Shown here in pieces: positions 1 to 9,207 of a DNA stretch of 64,000 nt. The stretch comes from UBA4742 sp963785815 (lineage in GTDB: Bacteria; Actinomycetota; Acidimicrobiia; Acidimicrobiales; Acidimicrobilacustridaceae), in the NCBI GenBank assembly GCA_963785815.1, contig CAWAWN010000001.1:186001-250000 (forward strand), written 5' to 3'. The notes beneath the pieces were generated by a model. It made no database searches, was not told the origin of the DNA, and worked only from the letters and a program-made list of their open reading frames with translations. The position numbers were made by a program, and so were the translations under genes. The first letter of the stretch is position 1. Each line of letters opens with the position of its first letter.

Positions 1-1175
1 TGACCTCGCAGGTGGGCATGATCCCGGCGCCGTCGACCATGACCGACAAGGACCCGGCGACGGGCGCCCCCAAGGCCACCGACGCCAGCAACTCCCACCC
101 GATCGGGACCGGCCCCTTCACGTTCGTGAGCTGGACGCCCAACAGCCAGCTGGTCACGACCAGGAACAAGAGCTACTGGCGCAAGGACAGCAACGGCGTG
201 CAGCTGCCCTACCTCAACGGCATCACCTTCAAGCCCATCACCGATCACGGCACCCGGGACTCGGCCATGGACGCCGGCAACATCGACGTCGAGCAGAACG
301 ACAACGCCAACAGCCTCATCCACTTCCGCCAGGAGGCGTCGGCCGGCAAGGTCCAGCTGGTGGAGGACAACGGGCCGGGTGAGGAGACCGACTTCGTCAT
401 CGTCAACACCCAGGACCCGGCCATGAGCGACCCGCTGGTGCGCGAGGCCATGGCCTACGCCACCAACCGGCAGGCCTACAACACGCTGATCAACCAGGGC
501 ATCCTCGAGGACGCCAACGGGCCGTTCAAGCCCATCTCCAAGTGGTACACGAAGACCGACTACCCCAACTACGACCTGGCCAAGGCCAAGCAGCTGGTGC
601 AGCAGTACACGCAGAAGACCGGCCACCCGCCGACCTTCACGCTGGGCGCCACCAATGACCCGGACGCCCAGAAGGGAGCCACCGCGCTCCAGCAGATGTG
701 GGACCAGGCCGGCATGAAGATCACCACCAAGAGCATCGACCAGACCAGCTTCATCTCCCAGGCGGTCACCGGCGCCTACCAGGCCAACGTGTGGCGCCAG
801 TTCGGGGCCATCGACCCCGACACCGACGCGCTGTGGTGGTACTCGGCCAACGCCGGAACCGGGGCGAGCGGGGGTCTGGCCCTCAACATCGCCCGCAACA
901 AGGACCCCCAGGTCGACGCCGCCCTGAACAAGGGGCGCCAGTCGACCTCGTTCGCCGACCGCAAGGCCGCCTACGACCAGCTCCAGCAGCGCTTCGCGGC
1001 CGACATCCCCTATGTGTGGCTCCAGCACGTGATCTGGTTCATCGTGGCCGGCAACCACGTGCGAGGTCTGACCAACGGTCCCCTGCCCGACGGCGAGGCG
1101 TCGCTGCCCATCGGTGGCGGCGGCGACTTCGGCGGGGTCGTCCGTTGGACCCAGATGTGGCTCACGAACGCGTGA
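1..1175 (+). CDS. ABC transporter substrate-binding protein, family 5 (peptide/nickel type), 5' truncated
   Basis: The reading frame is open to the left edge of the window (first full codon at 3), so the N-terminus and signal peptide lie outside. The remaining roughly 390 residues have the look of the C-terminal two thirds of a DppA/OppA-type binding protein: a segment near HPIGTGPFTFVSW, the DPLVREAMAYATNRQ helix, and a late PYVWLQHVIWFIV strand. It would capture peptides or a similar solute outside the membrane and hand them to the permeases encoded next. It is followed by two permease and two ATPase genes with almost no spacing, which makes the family call firm. The true ligand cannot be told from the sequence. 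Confidence 0.9.
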   Translation, partial: TSQVGMIPAPSTMTDKDPATGAPKATDASNSHPIGTGPFTFVSWTPNSQLVTTRNKSYWRKDSNGVQLPYLNGITFKPITDHGTRDSAMDAGNIDVEQNDNANSLIHFRQEASAGKVQLVEDNGPGEETDFVIVNTQDPAMSDPLVREAMAYATNRQAYNTLINQGILEDANGPFKPISKWYTKTDYPNYDLAKAKQLVQQYTQKTGHPPTFTLGATNDPDAQKGATALQQMWDQAGMKITTKSIDQTSFISQAVTGAYQANVWRQFGAIDPDTDALWWYSANAGTGASGGLALNIARNKDPQVDAALNKGRQSTSFADRKAAYDQLQQRFAADIPYVWLQHVIWFIVAGNHVRGLTNGPLPDGEASLPIGGGGDFGGVVRWTQMWLTNA

Positions 1176-1197
1176 TGCCGGCCGACGGGAGAGCGAG

Positions 1198-2151
1198 ATG
1201 AGGTTCGTCCGCAAGCGCGTGCTGCAACTCGTCCTGGTGCTGCTGGCCGTCACGTTCTTGTCGTTCCTGATGATCAACCTGCTGCCCGGCGACCCGGCCC
1301 GGGCGGTGTGCGGCATCAGCTGCGACCAGAAGGCCTACGAGCAGACGCGGGCCGACCTGGGGCTCGACCACAACATCGTGTACCGCTACGTCACCTGGCT
1401 GAAGGACCTGGTCAGCGGCGACATGGGCACGTCGGCCACCAACAAGCAGCCGGTGTCCCAGGCGCTGTCCCAGCGGCTGCCGGTGACCATCGAGCTGCTC
1501 ATCTACTCCGAGATCATCGCCCTGGTGCTGGCCATCCCGTTGGCCATCCTGGCCGCGCAACGGGCGGGCTCGGTGTTCGACCGCGCCTCCACCACGGTGG
1601 CGTTCGGCATGTTGTCGGTACCCGACTTCGTGGTGGGGATCCTGCTGATCCTGATCTTCGCCGTGAACCTGGGGTGGTTCCCCGTCACCAAACAGGTGGG
1701 ATTCTTCAGCGACCCCGTCGGCAACCTCCACGACATGTTCCTGCCCGCCCTGACGCTGGCCTTCGGGGAGATGGCGGTCTACATGCGCCTGCTGCGCACC
1801 GACCTCATCTCCACGCTGCAGGAGGACTACATCACCATGGCCAAGGCCAAGGGGATCTCCTCGCGCCGGGTGCTGCTGCGCCACGCCTTCCGCCCGTCGA
1901 GCTTCTCGCTCATCACCGTGATCGGCCTGGACATGGGCCGGCTCATCGGCGGCGCCTTCATCGTCGAGATCCTCTTCGCCCTCAACGGCATGGGCAGCTA
2001 CATCGTGACCAGCATCTTCTCGCGGGACTACATCCCGGTGCAGGGGGGCGTGGTGCTGGTGGCCGTCGGCTACGTGCTCATCAACTTCGGGGTGGACATG
2101 CTCTACGCCGTGATCGACCCCAGGATCCGCCATGCCCGCGCCCTCGCCTAG
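1198..2151 (+). CDS. ABC transporter permease, DppB/OppB type
   Basis: This is a 317-residue membrane protein with an N-terminal membrane anchor (MRFVRKRVLQLVLVLLAV), an extracytoplasmic loop, and about five further hydrophobic segments. The EAA-type coupling loop is visible around residues 210-230 (AKAKGISSRRVLLRHAF), typical of binding-protein-dependent permeases that dock onto the ATPase. The ATG at 1198 is chosen because GGGAGAG lies just upstream and the protein then begins exactly where DppB proteins do; a longer in-frame extension from 1114 only overlaps the binding-protein gene. It should form the channel with the next permease. Confidence 0.93.
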   Translation: MRFVRKRVLQLVLVLLAVTFLSFLMINLLPGDPARAVCGISCDQKAYEQTRADLGLDHNIVYRYVTWLKDLVSGDMGTSATNKQPVSQALSQRLPVTIELLIYSEIIALVLAIPLAILAAQRAGSVFDRASTTVAFGMLSVPDFVVGILLILIFAVNLGWFPVTKQVGFFSDPVGNLHDMFLPALTLAFGEMAVYMRLLRTDLISTLQEDYITMAKAKGISSRRVLLRHAFRPSSFSLITVIGLDMGRLIGGAFIVEILFALNGMGSYIVTSIFSRDYIPVQGGVVLVAVGYVLINFGVDMLYAVIDPRIRHARALA

Positions 2152-3141
2152 CCCCGACCCCGGCGAGCGGCTGACCGAGGAGCTGGGCTCGGCCGCCTAC
2201 GACGGCGGCGACATGCACCTCGGCACCAACTACGCCGAGGAGATCGGCACCATCGCCGACGGCCAGGTGGCCGAGCTCGAGATCCTCCACACGTTGGATC
2301 CGGATCAGGTCTCGGGCCAGGCCATCAAGAAGCGCCTGGGTCTGGCCTTCTGGGTGGCGAGCAGCTGGATCGCGCTGGTCACCACGTTGGCCATCCTGGC
2401 CCCCTGGCTGCCGCTCAAGGACCCGAACTTCCAGGACTACACCGCCCTCAAGCAGGGCCCCAGCTCGACCTACTGGCTGGGCACCGACGACCTGGGTCGC
2501 GACATCTTGTCCCGCCTGATCTGGGGCGCCCGGGTGTCGCTCACGGTGGGCGTCAGCTCCATCCTGTTCGCCCTGCTCATCGGGGTGACGATCGGGGTGA
2601 TCGCCGGCTTCTTCAAGGGTCGCACCGAGAGCGCGCTCATGGGCCTCATGGATGTCCTGCTCGCCTTCCCGGCCCTGCTGCTGGCGCTGGCCATCATCAC
2701 CTTCACCGACAACCACAGCGTCTGGAACATCTCCCTGGCCATCGGCATCGTGTCCATCGCCCCCATCGCCCGGCTGGTGCGCGCGTCCACGCTGGTGTTC
2801 TCCGAGCGCGAGTTCGTGCTGGCGTCGCGGACCCTTGGCGCGGGCAACTGGCGCATCATGGCCAAGGAGATCCTGCCCAACGTCATGCTGCCGGTGCTGT
2901 CGTTCGCCATCATCGGCGTGGCCATCGCCATCGTGGCCGAGGGCGGCCTGGCCTTCCTGGGCCTGTCGGTGCCGCCCCCGCAGGCCACCTGGGGATCGAT
3001 GATCAACGAAGGCCGCTACTTCCTGGCCACCAACCCGGCCATCTCCCTCATCCCCTGCGCGGCGATGTTCCTCACCGTGCTGTCCCTGAACCTGGCCGGT
3101 GACCGGGTGCGGGAGTACTTCGACGTGAAGGAGGGTGGCCT

Positions 3142-3145
<4 letters not shown>
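2132..3145 (+). CDS. ABC transporter permease, DppC/OppC type
   Basis: This 337-residue permease overlaps the end of the preceding permease by 20 bp, which suggests coupled translation. The first 70 or so residues are hydrophilic and longer than in typical DppC proteins; an internal ATG at 2213 is an alternative start. The family hallmarks follow: the GTDDLGRDILSRLIWGARVSL segment after the first membrane span and the coupling loop EFVLASRTLGAGNWRI near residue 226. It pairs with the DppB-type protein to form the translocation pore. Confidence 0.92.
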
Positions 3146-4263
<1,118 letters not shown>

Positions 4264-4264
4264 C

Positions 4265-5305
4265 ATGGCTGGCAGCGGCACCGCCCACATGCGCGAACCG
4301 GCCGAGGTCCTGTTGCGGGCCGAGAACCTGGTGGTGGAGTTCCCGGTGGGTTCCACCGGGCTCAAGGTCCACGCCGTCACCGACGTCAGCCTGGACGTGC
4401 GGGAGGGCGAGACGCTCGGGCTGGTGGGCGAGTCGGGGTGTGGGAAGTCGACCACCGGCCGGGCGCTCATGCAGCTGCCCAAGCCCACGTCCGGCTCGGT
4501 GGTGTACCGGGGCAACGACCTGACCACGCTCAAGTCCGAGGAGCTGCGCCAGGTCCGTCCCGAGATGCAGATGATCTTCCAGGACCCGATCTCGTCGCTC
4601 AACCCCCGTCGCAAGGTGGGCGACATCGTGGCCGAGCCGTTGCGCATCTGGAAGCGGGGCACCGCCGAGGAGCAGCGCAAGATCGTGGCCGAGACGCTCG
4701 AGGCCGTGGGCCTCGATCCGGAGACGGCCATGGACCGTCGGCCCCACCAGTTCTCCGGGGGCCAGTGCCAGCGCATCTGCATCGCCCGCGCCCTGGTGCT
4801 CGACCCCAAGGTCATCATCTGCGACGAGCCGGTCTCCGCCCTGGACGTGTCCGTACAGGCGCAGATCCTGAACCTGCTCGAGGACATGAAGCAGCGCTAC
4901 GGCCTGACCCTGGTCTTCATCGCCCACGACCTGGCCGTGGTCAAGAACGTGAGCGACCGGGTGGCGGTGATGTACCTCGGCAAGTTGTGCGAGGTGGCCA
5001 AGCCCGACGACCTCTACGACAAGCCGGCGCATCCCTACACGGCGGCCCTGCTCACCTCCATCCCCGTGCCCGACCCCAGCGTGGACCCCACCGCCAGCGA
5101 TGCCCTGGCCGGCGAGCTGCCCTCCCCCATCGCCCCGCCCAGCGGCTGCCGGTTCCGCACCCGCTGCCCGAGGGCCCAGGAGATGTGCGCCCAGATCGAA
5201 CCCAAGATGCACTCGATCGGCCTGGGCCATTACGTGGCCTGCCACTTCCCGCTGGAGATCTCCGACAGCCCCACGCGAGCCACCCGGGCTGCCGCGGCGG
5301 GTTGA
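4265..5305 (+). CDS. Oligopeptide/dipeptide ABC transporter ATP-binding protein (DppF/OppF type)
   Basis: A 346-residue ATPase starting 1 nt after the stop of the DppD-type gene. Walker A GESGCGKST is near residue 55, signature FSGGQCQR near 163, Walker B VIICDEP near 183, and the His of the switch loop in FIAHDLAVV. The C-terminal oligopeptide motif with conserved Cys residues (GCRFRTRCPRAQEMC) is intact. It is the last gene of the transporter operon. No metabolic gene accompanies the transporter here, so the substrate stays open. Confidence 0.94.
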   Translation: MAGSGTAHMREPAEVLLRAENLVVEFPVGSTGLKVHAVTDVSLDVREGETLGLVGESGCGKSTTGRALMQLPKPTSGSVVYRGNDLTTLKSEELRQVRPEMQMIFQDPISSLNPRRKVGDIVAEPLRIWKRGTAEEQRKIVAETLEAVGLDPETAMDRRPHQFSGGQCQRICIARALVLDPKVIICDEPVSALDVSVQAQILNLLEDMKQRYGLTLVFIAHDLAVVKNVSDRVAVMYLGKLCEVAKPDDLYDKPAHPYTAALLTSIPVPDPSVDPTASDALAGELPSPIAPPSGCRFRTRCPRAQEMCAQIEPKMHSIGLGHYVACHFPLEISDSPTRATRAAAAG

Positions 5306-5387
5306 GCGGCGGGGATCGAGCGGGATGGGGGCCCACCGATGACCGCACCGACGCCGACCCGTACGCGCGACGCGCCTCGATCCGGAG

Positions 5388-5945
5388 GTGCGGCGGGAGC
5401 AGATCCTGGCGTCGGCCGAACAGGTCTTCGAGCGGCGCGATCCGGCCGAGGTGACCTTCGAGGAGCTGGCCGGGGCGGCCGGGGTGTCGCGGGCGCTGGT
5501 CTACAACTACTTCGGGGACAAGGGCGGGCTGGTGGCGTCGGTCTACGTGCGCAGCCTGCACCGGCTGGACGAGGCGCTGGCCCGCGCCGTCGACCCCGGC
5601 GCCCCGGCCGACCAGCGGCTGCGGGCCGCGGTGCACTGCTACCTGTCCTTCGCGGCCGAGAACTCGGCCGGCTTCCGCCTCATGGGGGCCACCGCCGGCT
5701 TCGACCACCCCGACGTGCGCCGGGTGCGGCGCCAGCGCTTCGAGCACCTGGCCCGCGACTGGGGCGGCGGCACCGGGGCGCGCATCCTGGCCCGGGGCAT
5801 GATCGACTTCCTGGAGGGCGCCACCGTGGCCTGGGTCGAGGCCGGCGCCAGCGACATCGAGGCGGTGACCGACCTGGTCTTCACCTCGCTGTGGGCCGGT
5901 CTGTCGAGCTGGGCCGACCAGGGTGCCGGACGGGTGAAAGGATGA
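5388..5945 (+). CDS. TetR-family transcriptional regulator
   Basis: A 185-residue protein with an N-terminal TetR DNA-binding domain: RREQILASAEQVFE, then the helix-turn-helix FEELAGAAGVSRALVYNYFG and a ligand-binding helical remainder. The only conventional start in this frame is GTG 5388, which places the initiator directly against the conserved first helix and has no usable ribosome-binding site. Upstream the same frame reads TRLDPEV, which looks like genuine TetR N-terminal sequence, so the true start may be ATG 5339 with a one-base frameshift between (see findings). It sits just downstream of the peptide transporter and may or may not control it. Confidence 0.85.
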   Translation: MRREQILASAEQVFERRDPAEVTFEELAGAAGVSRALVYNYFGDKGGLVASVYVRSLHRLDEALARAVDPGAPADQRLRAAVHCYLSFAAENSAGFRLMGATAGFDHPDVRRVRRQRFEHLARDWGGGTGARILARGMIDFLEGATVAWVEAGASDIEAVTDLVFTSLWAGLSSWADQGAGRVKG

Positions 5946-5949
5946 GCCC

Positions 5950-6426
5950 ATGCCCACACCGCCTGAGATGAACATCGACACCAGCACGATCTACCGGGTC
6001 ACCATCGGCACCGACCGGGGTGACATCGTCATGGACCTCGATCCGCGCCTGGCGCCCAAGACCGTGAACAACTTCGTGAACCTGGCCCGCCAGGGCTACT
6101 ACGACAACCTGAGCTTCCATCGGGTGGAGCCCGGCTTCGTGATCCAGGGCGGCTGCCCCGAGGGCTCGGGCCGGGGCGGTCCGGGCTACAAGTTCGAGGA
6201 CGAGCCGGTCCAGGGCGAGTACCTGCCGGGGACGGTGGCCATGGCCAACGCCGGGCCGAACACCAACGGCTCCCAGTTCTTCATCTGCCTCAGCGACCTG
6301 CGCAACGGGCTGGGCAAGCAGTACAACCTGTTCGGCCAGGTCACCAGCGGCATGGACGCGGTCCAGGCCATCCAGCGAGGCGACGTGTTCCGCTCGGTGA
6401 CCGTCGAGGAGCTCCCCGCATCCTGA
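5950..6426 (+). CDS. Peptidyl-prolyl cis-trans isomerase, cyclophilin type
   Basis: A 158-residue cytoplasmic cyclophilin without a signal peptide. Conserved active-site stretches are present: FHRVEPGFVIQGG near residue 56, the GPNTNGSQFFI block near residue 98, and LFGQVTSGMD near the C-terminus. The catalytic Arg (in FHR) and the Gln/Phe pair (SQFFI) are present. AAAGGA lies about 8 nt before ATG 5950. The stop overlaps the proposed start of the following glycosylase. It catalyses proline isomerisation during protein folding. Confidence 0.93.
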   Translation: MPTPPEMNIDTSTIYRVTIGTDRGDIVMDLDPRLAPKTVNNFVNLARQGYYDNLSFHRVEPGFVIQGGCPEGSGRGGPGYKFEDEPVQGEYLPGTVAMANAGPNTNGSQFFICLSDLRNGLGKQYNLFGQVTSGMDAVQAIQRGDVFRSVTVEELPAS

Positions 6427-7322
6427 GCCTGGAGCTCTCCGAGCCGGTCGACCTGGCCCGCACGCTGGGCGGGCTGCGGACCGGGGCCCGGCTGCGCCGG
6501 GCAGTCGACGGCGTGTGGTGGACGACCCGGACCCTCCAGGGTCCGGCCACGGTGCGCTTCGCCGCGACCGATTCGACGGGTCGGCCCACCTCGGTGGTCG
6601 AGGTGACGGCCTGGGGGCCCGGGGCCGAGGCGGCGCTGGCCGCCGCCCCGGGCCTGGTCGGCACTCACGACGACCCCTCGGACTTCCGACCCACCCATCC
6701 GGTGGTGGCCGAGGGCTGGCGGCGCCACCCCGGGCTGCGGCTGGGCCGGACCGGGGCGGTCATGGACGCCCTGGTGCCCGCCATCGTGTTCCAGCGGGTG
6801 CCCGCGGCGGACGCGGCTCGCACCTGGCGGCGCCTGACCCGGCGCTTCGCCCAGCGCGCTCCGGGACCGGCCGACCTGGTCCTGTCGCCCGATCCGGCCC
6901 GCCTGGCGGCCCTGACCTATCCCGACCTGCACCGCTTCGGGTTGGAGCGGCGGCGGGCCATGACCCTGCTGGTGGCCTGTCGGGCCGCCAGCCGCCTCGA
7001 GCAGCTGGCCCGGCGGACGACCGACCAGCTGCTGGCCGGGCTGGCCCAGCTGCCCGGCGTCGGCCGGTGGACCGCGCTGACCGTGGCCCGGGTGGTCCAC
7101 GGTGGAGCGGACACGGTGGTGGTGGGCGACTACAACCTGCCGGCGCTGGTGGCCTGGAACCTGGCCGGCGAGCGCACGGCCGATGACGCCCGCATGCTGG
7201 AGCTGCTCGAGGGCGACCGCCCCCATCGGGCCCGCGTGCTCCAGGTCATCGCCGCAGCCGGCTCACGGCCGCCCCGCCACGGTCCCCGGCTGCGCCCCGC
7301 CGCCGTCACGCTCAGTCCTTGA
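6423..7322 (+). CDS. AlkA-like DNA-3-methyladenine glycosylase (HhH-GPD superfamily)
   Basis: A base-excision repair glycosylase of about 299 residues. The helix-hairpin-helix LPGVGRWTA is near residue 209 and the catalytic Asp lies in VVVGDYNLPAL near residue 236. The first conventional start, GTG 6513, would cut off family-like N-terminal sequence (LELSEPVDLARTLGGL). The better start is CTG 6423, which makes a CTGA overlap with the cyclophilin stop and has GAGGAG 12 nt upstream; this is an inference from the reading frame. The gene ends inside the first copy of a 28-bp tandem repeat. It probably removes alkylated purines from DNA. Confidence 0.8.
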   Translation: MSLELSEPVDLARTLGGLRTGARLRRAVDGVWWTTRTLQGPATVRFAATDSTGRPTSVVEVTAWGPGAEAALAAAPGLVGTHDDPSDFRPTHPVVAEGWRRHPGLRLGRTGAVMDALVPAIVFQRVPAADAARTWRRLTRRFAQRAPGPADLVLSPDPARLAALTYPDLHRFGLERRRAMTLLVACRAASRLEQLARRTTDQLLAGLAQLPGVGRWTALTVARVVHGGADTVVVGDYNLPALVAWNLAGERTADDARMLELLEGDRPHRARVLQVIAAAGSRPPRHGPRLRPAAVTLSP

Positions 7323-7395
7323 GCGCACCACCTGGGCGCTCAGTCCTTGAGCGCACCACATGGGCGCTCAGTCCTTGAGCGCCACCGCGTTGGGC
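7310..7395. repeat. 28-bp direct repeat, three copies, with hairpin potential
   Basis: Copies begin at 7310, 7338 and 7366. The first two differ at one base; the third diverges after about 16 bases. Each begins with GCTCAGTCCTTGAGC, whose 5-bp arms GCTCA/TGAGC can pair around a 5-nt loop. The first copy carries the stop codon of the glycosylase gene and the third carries, on the other strand, the last codons and stop of the zinc-ribbon gene. It looks like a tandem duplication of the 3' end of the zinc-ribbon gene and may act as a bidirectional terminator. Confidence 0.85.
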
Positions 7396-7562
7396 GTGAC
7401 GTTCATCTTGGGCTCGTAGTCGGCCACGTCCACGTCGTGGGCGGCCTGGCCCATGGAGGACCGCAGCTCGGCCCGACAGCGCTCGCAGGGGCCGTAGAAG
7501 CGAGCCGGGCCCGACGCCCCGCAGCGGGGGCAGGTCACGTCCTGGTCGGCGGCGATCTCCAC
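7368..7562 (-). CDS. Small zinc-ribbon protein, unknown function
   Basis: A 64-residue protein with two CxxC pairs, CPRCGAS and CERCRAE, spaced as a compact zinc ribbon, then a short tail. It starts with GTG 7562, with a weak CAGGCT -10-like box 7 nt upstream, and lies 19 bp downstream of the GT39-type gene on the same strand, so it could also be read from that transcript. Such tiny ribbons are common in actinomycetes but no specific role can be given. Its last codons lie in the 28-bp repeat. Confidence 0.7.
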   Translation of the reverse strand: MEIAADQDVTCPRCGASGPARFYGPCERCRAELRSSMGQAAHDVDVADYEPKMNVTPNAVALKD

Positions 7563-7581
7563 GGCGCCGAGCCTGGCACAC

Positions 7582-9138
7582 TCAGCCCGGTGGCGGGGGG
7601 AACACCGTGACCGAGCCGGGCTCGAAGTACTGGTCCCCGCCGCTCACCACGATCGTCTGGGAACCGGGACGGGCCTGCCCCAGGGCGGTGACCAGCTGCT
7701 CGCACTGGGTGCCGAAGGTGCGGTAGGCCCCCTGCCACACCAGGAAGATGCGGCGGCCGTGAGCCCGGGCCAGCAGCTCGGTGGCGTACCTCTGGGGGTC
7801 GGCGGCCGCGTTGCGCTTGGCGTAGTCGACCCAGTCCACCCGCTGGGGTGGGCCGAAGGTCGGGTACACGACCTCGTCGAGGTGCAGGCGCGGATCGATC
7901 GAGCGGCTGAAGGCCGGGCCGAGCTGGTCGGGGCAGAAGGCCACCACGTCACCGGCTTGGGCCGCGTGGTTGATGGCGTCGGCCGCCACCCGACCCTGGG
8001 TGCGGGGATAGGTCACGTTCCAGTACGCGCCCAGCAGGCACAGGGCCAGGAAGGCGGCCAGCGCGCCGGTCAGCACCTGCGGGTCGTCGAAGCAGGCCAG
8101 CCCGGCGGCCATCAGCAACGCCACCAGGGGGTACACCACCGCCGCGTAGCGGGTGGCGTAGGTGGTGGCGGTGACCAGGCTCGCCCCCGCGCCCAGCAGC
8201 AGCGTGAGGCCGGCCACCACCGCTTCGGCCCGCAGGCGCCGGCGGGTGCGCAGGTCGAGCTCGATGGCCAGCCGGCCGGTGGCCTGGCCGAACAGGCCCA
8301 GCACCACCAGCACCACCATGACCGCGCCGACGGCGATGGCGTCCTTGAACGCCCCGCCGCCGAAGTCCTGGACGGTGGCGCCCAGCATGTTGGTCGGCCG
8401 CTGCACGCCGGCCCACGGCGTGCCGGTGTGGGCCGCCTGGTAGAGGAACGACGGGATCCAGGGGACGAAGAAGAGACCGCCGGCGGCGATGGCCACGAAG
8501 GCCCGACCGGTGCTCCGACGCTGCTCGGGATGGCGCCACCAGGCCCAGGCCAGGGTGAGCTCGACCGAGCCCAGCAGCCAGATCGACCAGTAGTGGGTCA
8601 ACAGCATGAGCCCCGACACCACGCCCAGCGCCACCAACCGCAGCCAGCCGTCGCGGTGGTGCCGGGCGATGTCGTCGATGAGCAGGGCCAGCACCAGCAC
8701 CCCCACCATCAACATGGCGTACATGCGGGTCTCGGTGGCGTAGCGGAGCACGAACGGCGACATGGCCATCACGGCGGTGAACAGCCAGGCCAGGCGGCGC
8801 CCGCCGTGGCGGCGGCCCACCAGCCAGGCCAGGGGCAGGATGGCGACGGCGAACAGCCCCGACAAGGCGCGCACGGCCACGTCCCCGGTGCCGAAGAGCG
8901 ACATCCAGCCGTGCAGCAGGAAGTAGAACAGCGGCGGGTGCCCGTCGTGGCGCAGGGCGGCCGGGATCTGCGACAGCGGCAGCTTGGCGATGTTGACCGA
9001 CAGGGCCTCGTCCAGCCACAGGGCGGAGCGGGTCACGAACCGCAGCACCAGCCCCACCGCGATGGCCCCGATGGCCAGCACCACGACGGCTCGGGGGGCC
9101 GGCGGGTCGGCGGGTCGCTCAGCGTCTTCGTCAGCCAC
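7582..9138 (-). CDS. Integral membrane glycosyltransferase, GT39/PMT-like (GT-C fold)
   Basis: A 518-residue polytopic membrane protein. The first loop has the GT-C signature RSALWLDEALSVNIAK with the acidic pair expected for a polyprenyl-phosphate-sugar donor site (residues about 36-51), then HDGHPPLFYFLLHGW and about ten hydrophobic segments. The C-terminal roughly 130 residues are soluble. It probably transfers a mannose-type sugar outside the membrane from a lipid carrier. GTG 9138 is supported by a TAGGGT box exactly 6 nt upstream, indicating a leaderless mRNA. It is divergent from the flavoprotein/GT4/AftD genes, consistent with envelope glycan synthesis. Confidence 0.82.
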   Translation of the reverse strand: MADEDAERPADPPAPRAVVVLAIGAIAVGLVLRFVTRSALWLDEALSVNIAKLPLSQIPAALRHDGHPPLFYFLLHGWMSLFGTGDVAVRALSGLFAVAILPLAWLVGRRHGGRRLAWLFTAVMAMSPFVLRYATETRMYAMLMVGVLVLALLIDDIARHHRDGWLRLVALGVVSGLMLLTHYWSIWLLGSVELTLAWAWWRHPEQRRSTGRAFVAIAAGGLFFVPWIPSFLYQAAHTGTPWAGVQRPTNMLGATVQDFGGGAFKDAIAVGAVMVVLVVLGLFGQATGRLAIELDLRTRRRLRAEAVVAGLTLLLGAGASLVTATTYATRYAAVVYPLVALLMAAGLACFDDPQVLTGALAAFLALCLLGAYWNVTYPRTQGRVAADAINHAAQAGDVVAFCPDQLGPAFSRSIDPRLHLDEVVYPTFGPPQRVDWVDYAKRNAAADPQRYATELLARAHGRRIFLVWQGAYRTFGTQCEQLVTALGQARPGSQTIVVSGGDQYFEPGSVTVFPPPPG

Positions 9139-9144
9139 CTCCTG

Positions 9145-9150
9145 ACCCTA
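9145..9150 (-). promoter_or_regulatory. -10 box TAGGGT for the GT39-type gene (leaderless)
   Basis: On the minus strand TAGGGT is followed by six bases (caggag) and the GTG start at 9138. The CAGGAG abuts the start codon and is too close to act as a ribosome-binding site, so leaderless translation is inferred. Confidence 0.6.
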
Positions 9151-9193
9151 GTTTCGGTCCGGTGGGTGGCCGAAGCATGACCAGGTTGCTCAC

Positions 9194-9199
9194 TAGACT
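9194..9199 (+). promoter_or_regulatory. -10 box TAGACT for the flavoprotein operon (leaderless)
   Basis: TAGACT ends 8 nt before GTG 9208 and there is no purine-rich ribosome-binding site between them. The spacing places transcription start at or next to the start codon. It would drive the coupled flavoprotein/GT4/AftD genes. Confidence 0.6.
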
Positions 9200-9207
9200 G
9201 CCGCCCC

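Noticed and set aside
7310..7395. CRISPR-like array
   Set aside because: Repeat length of 28 bp is suggestive but copies are directly adjacent without spacers, and no cas genes are present.
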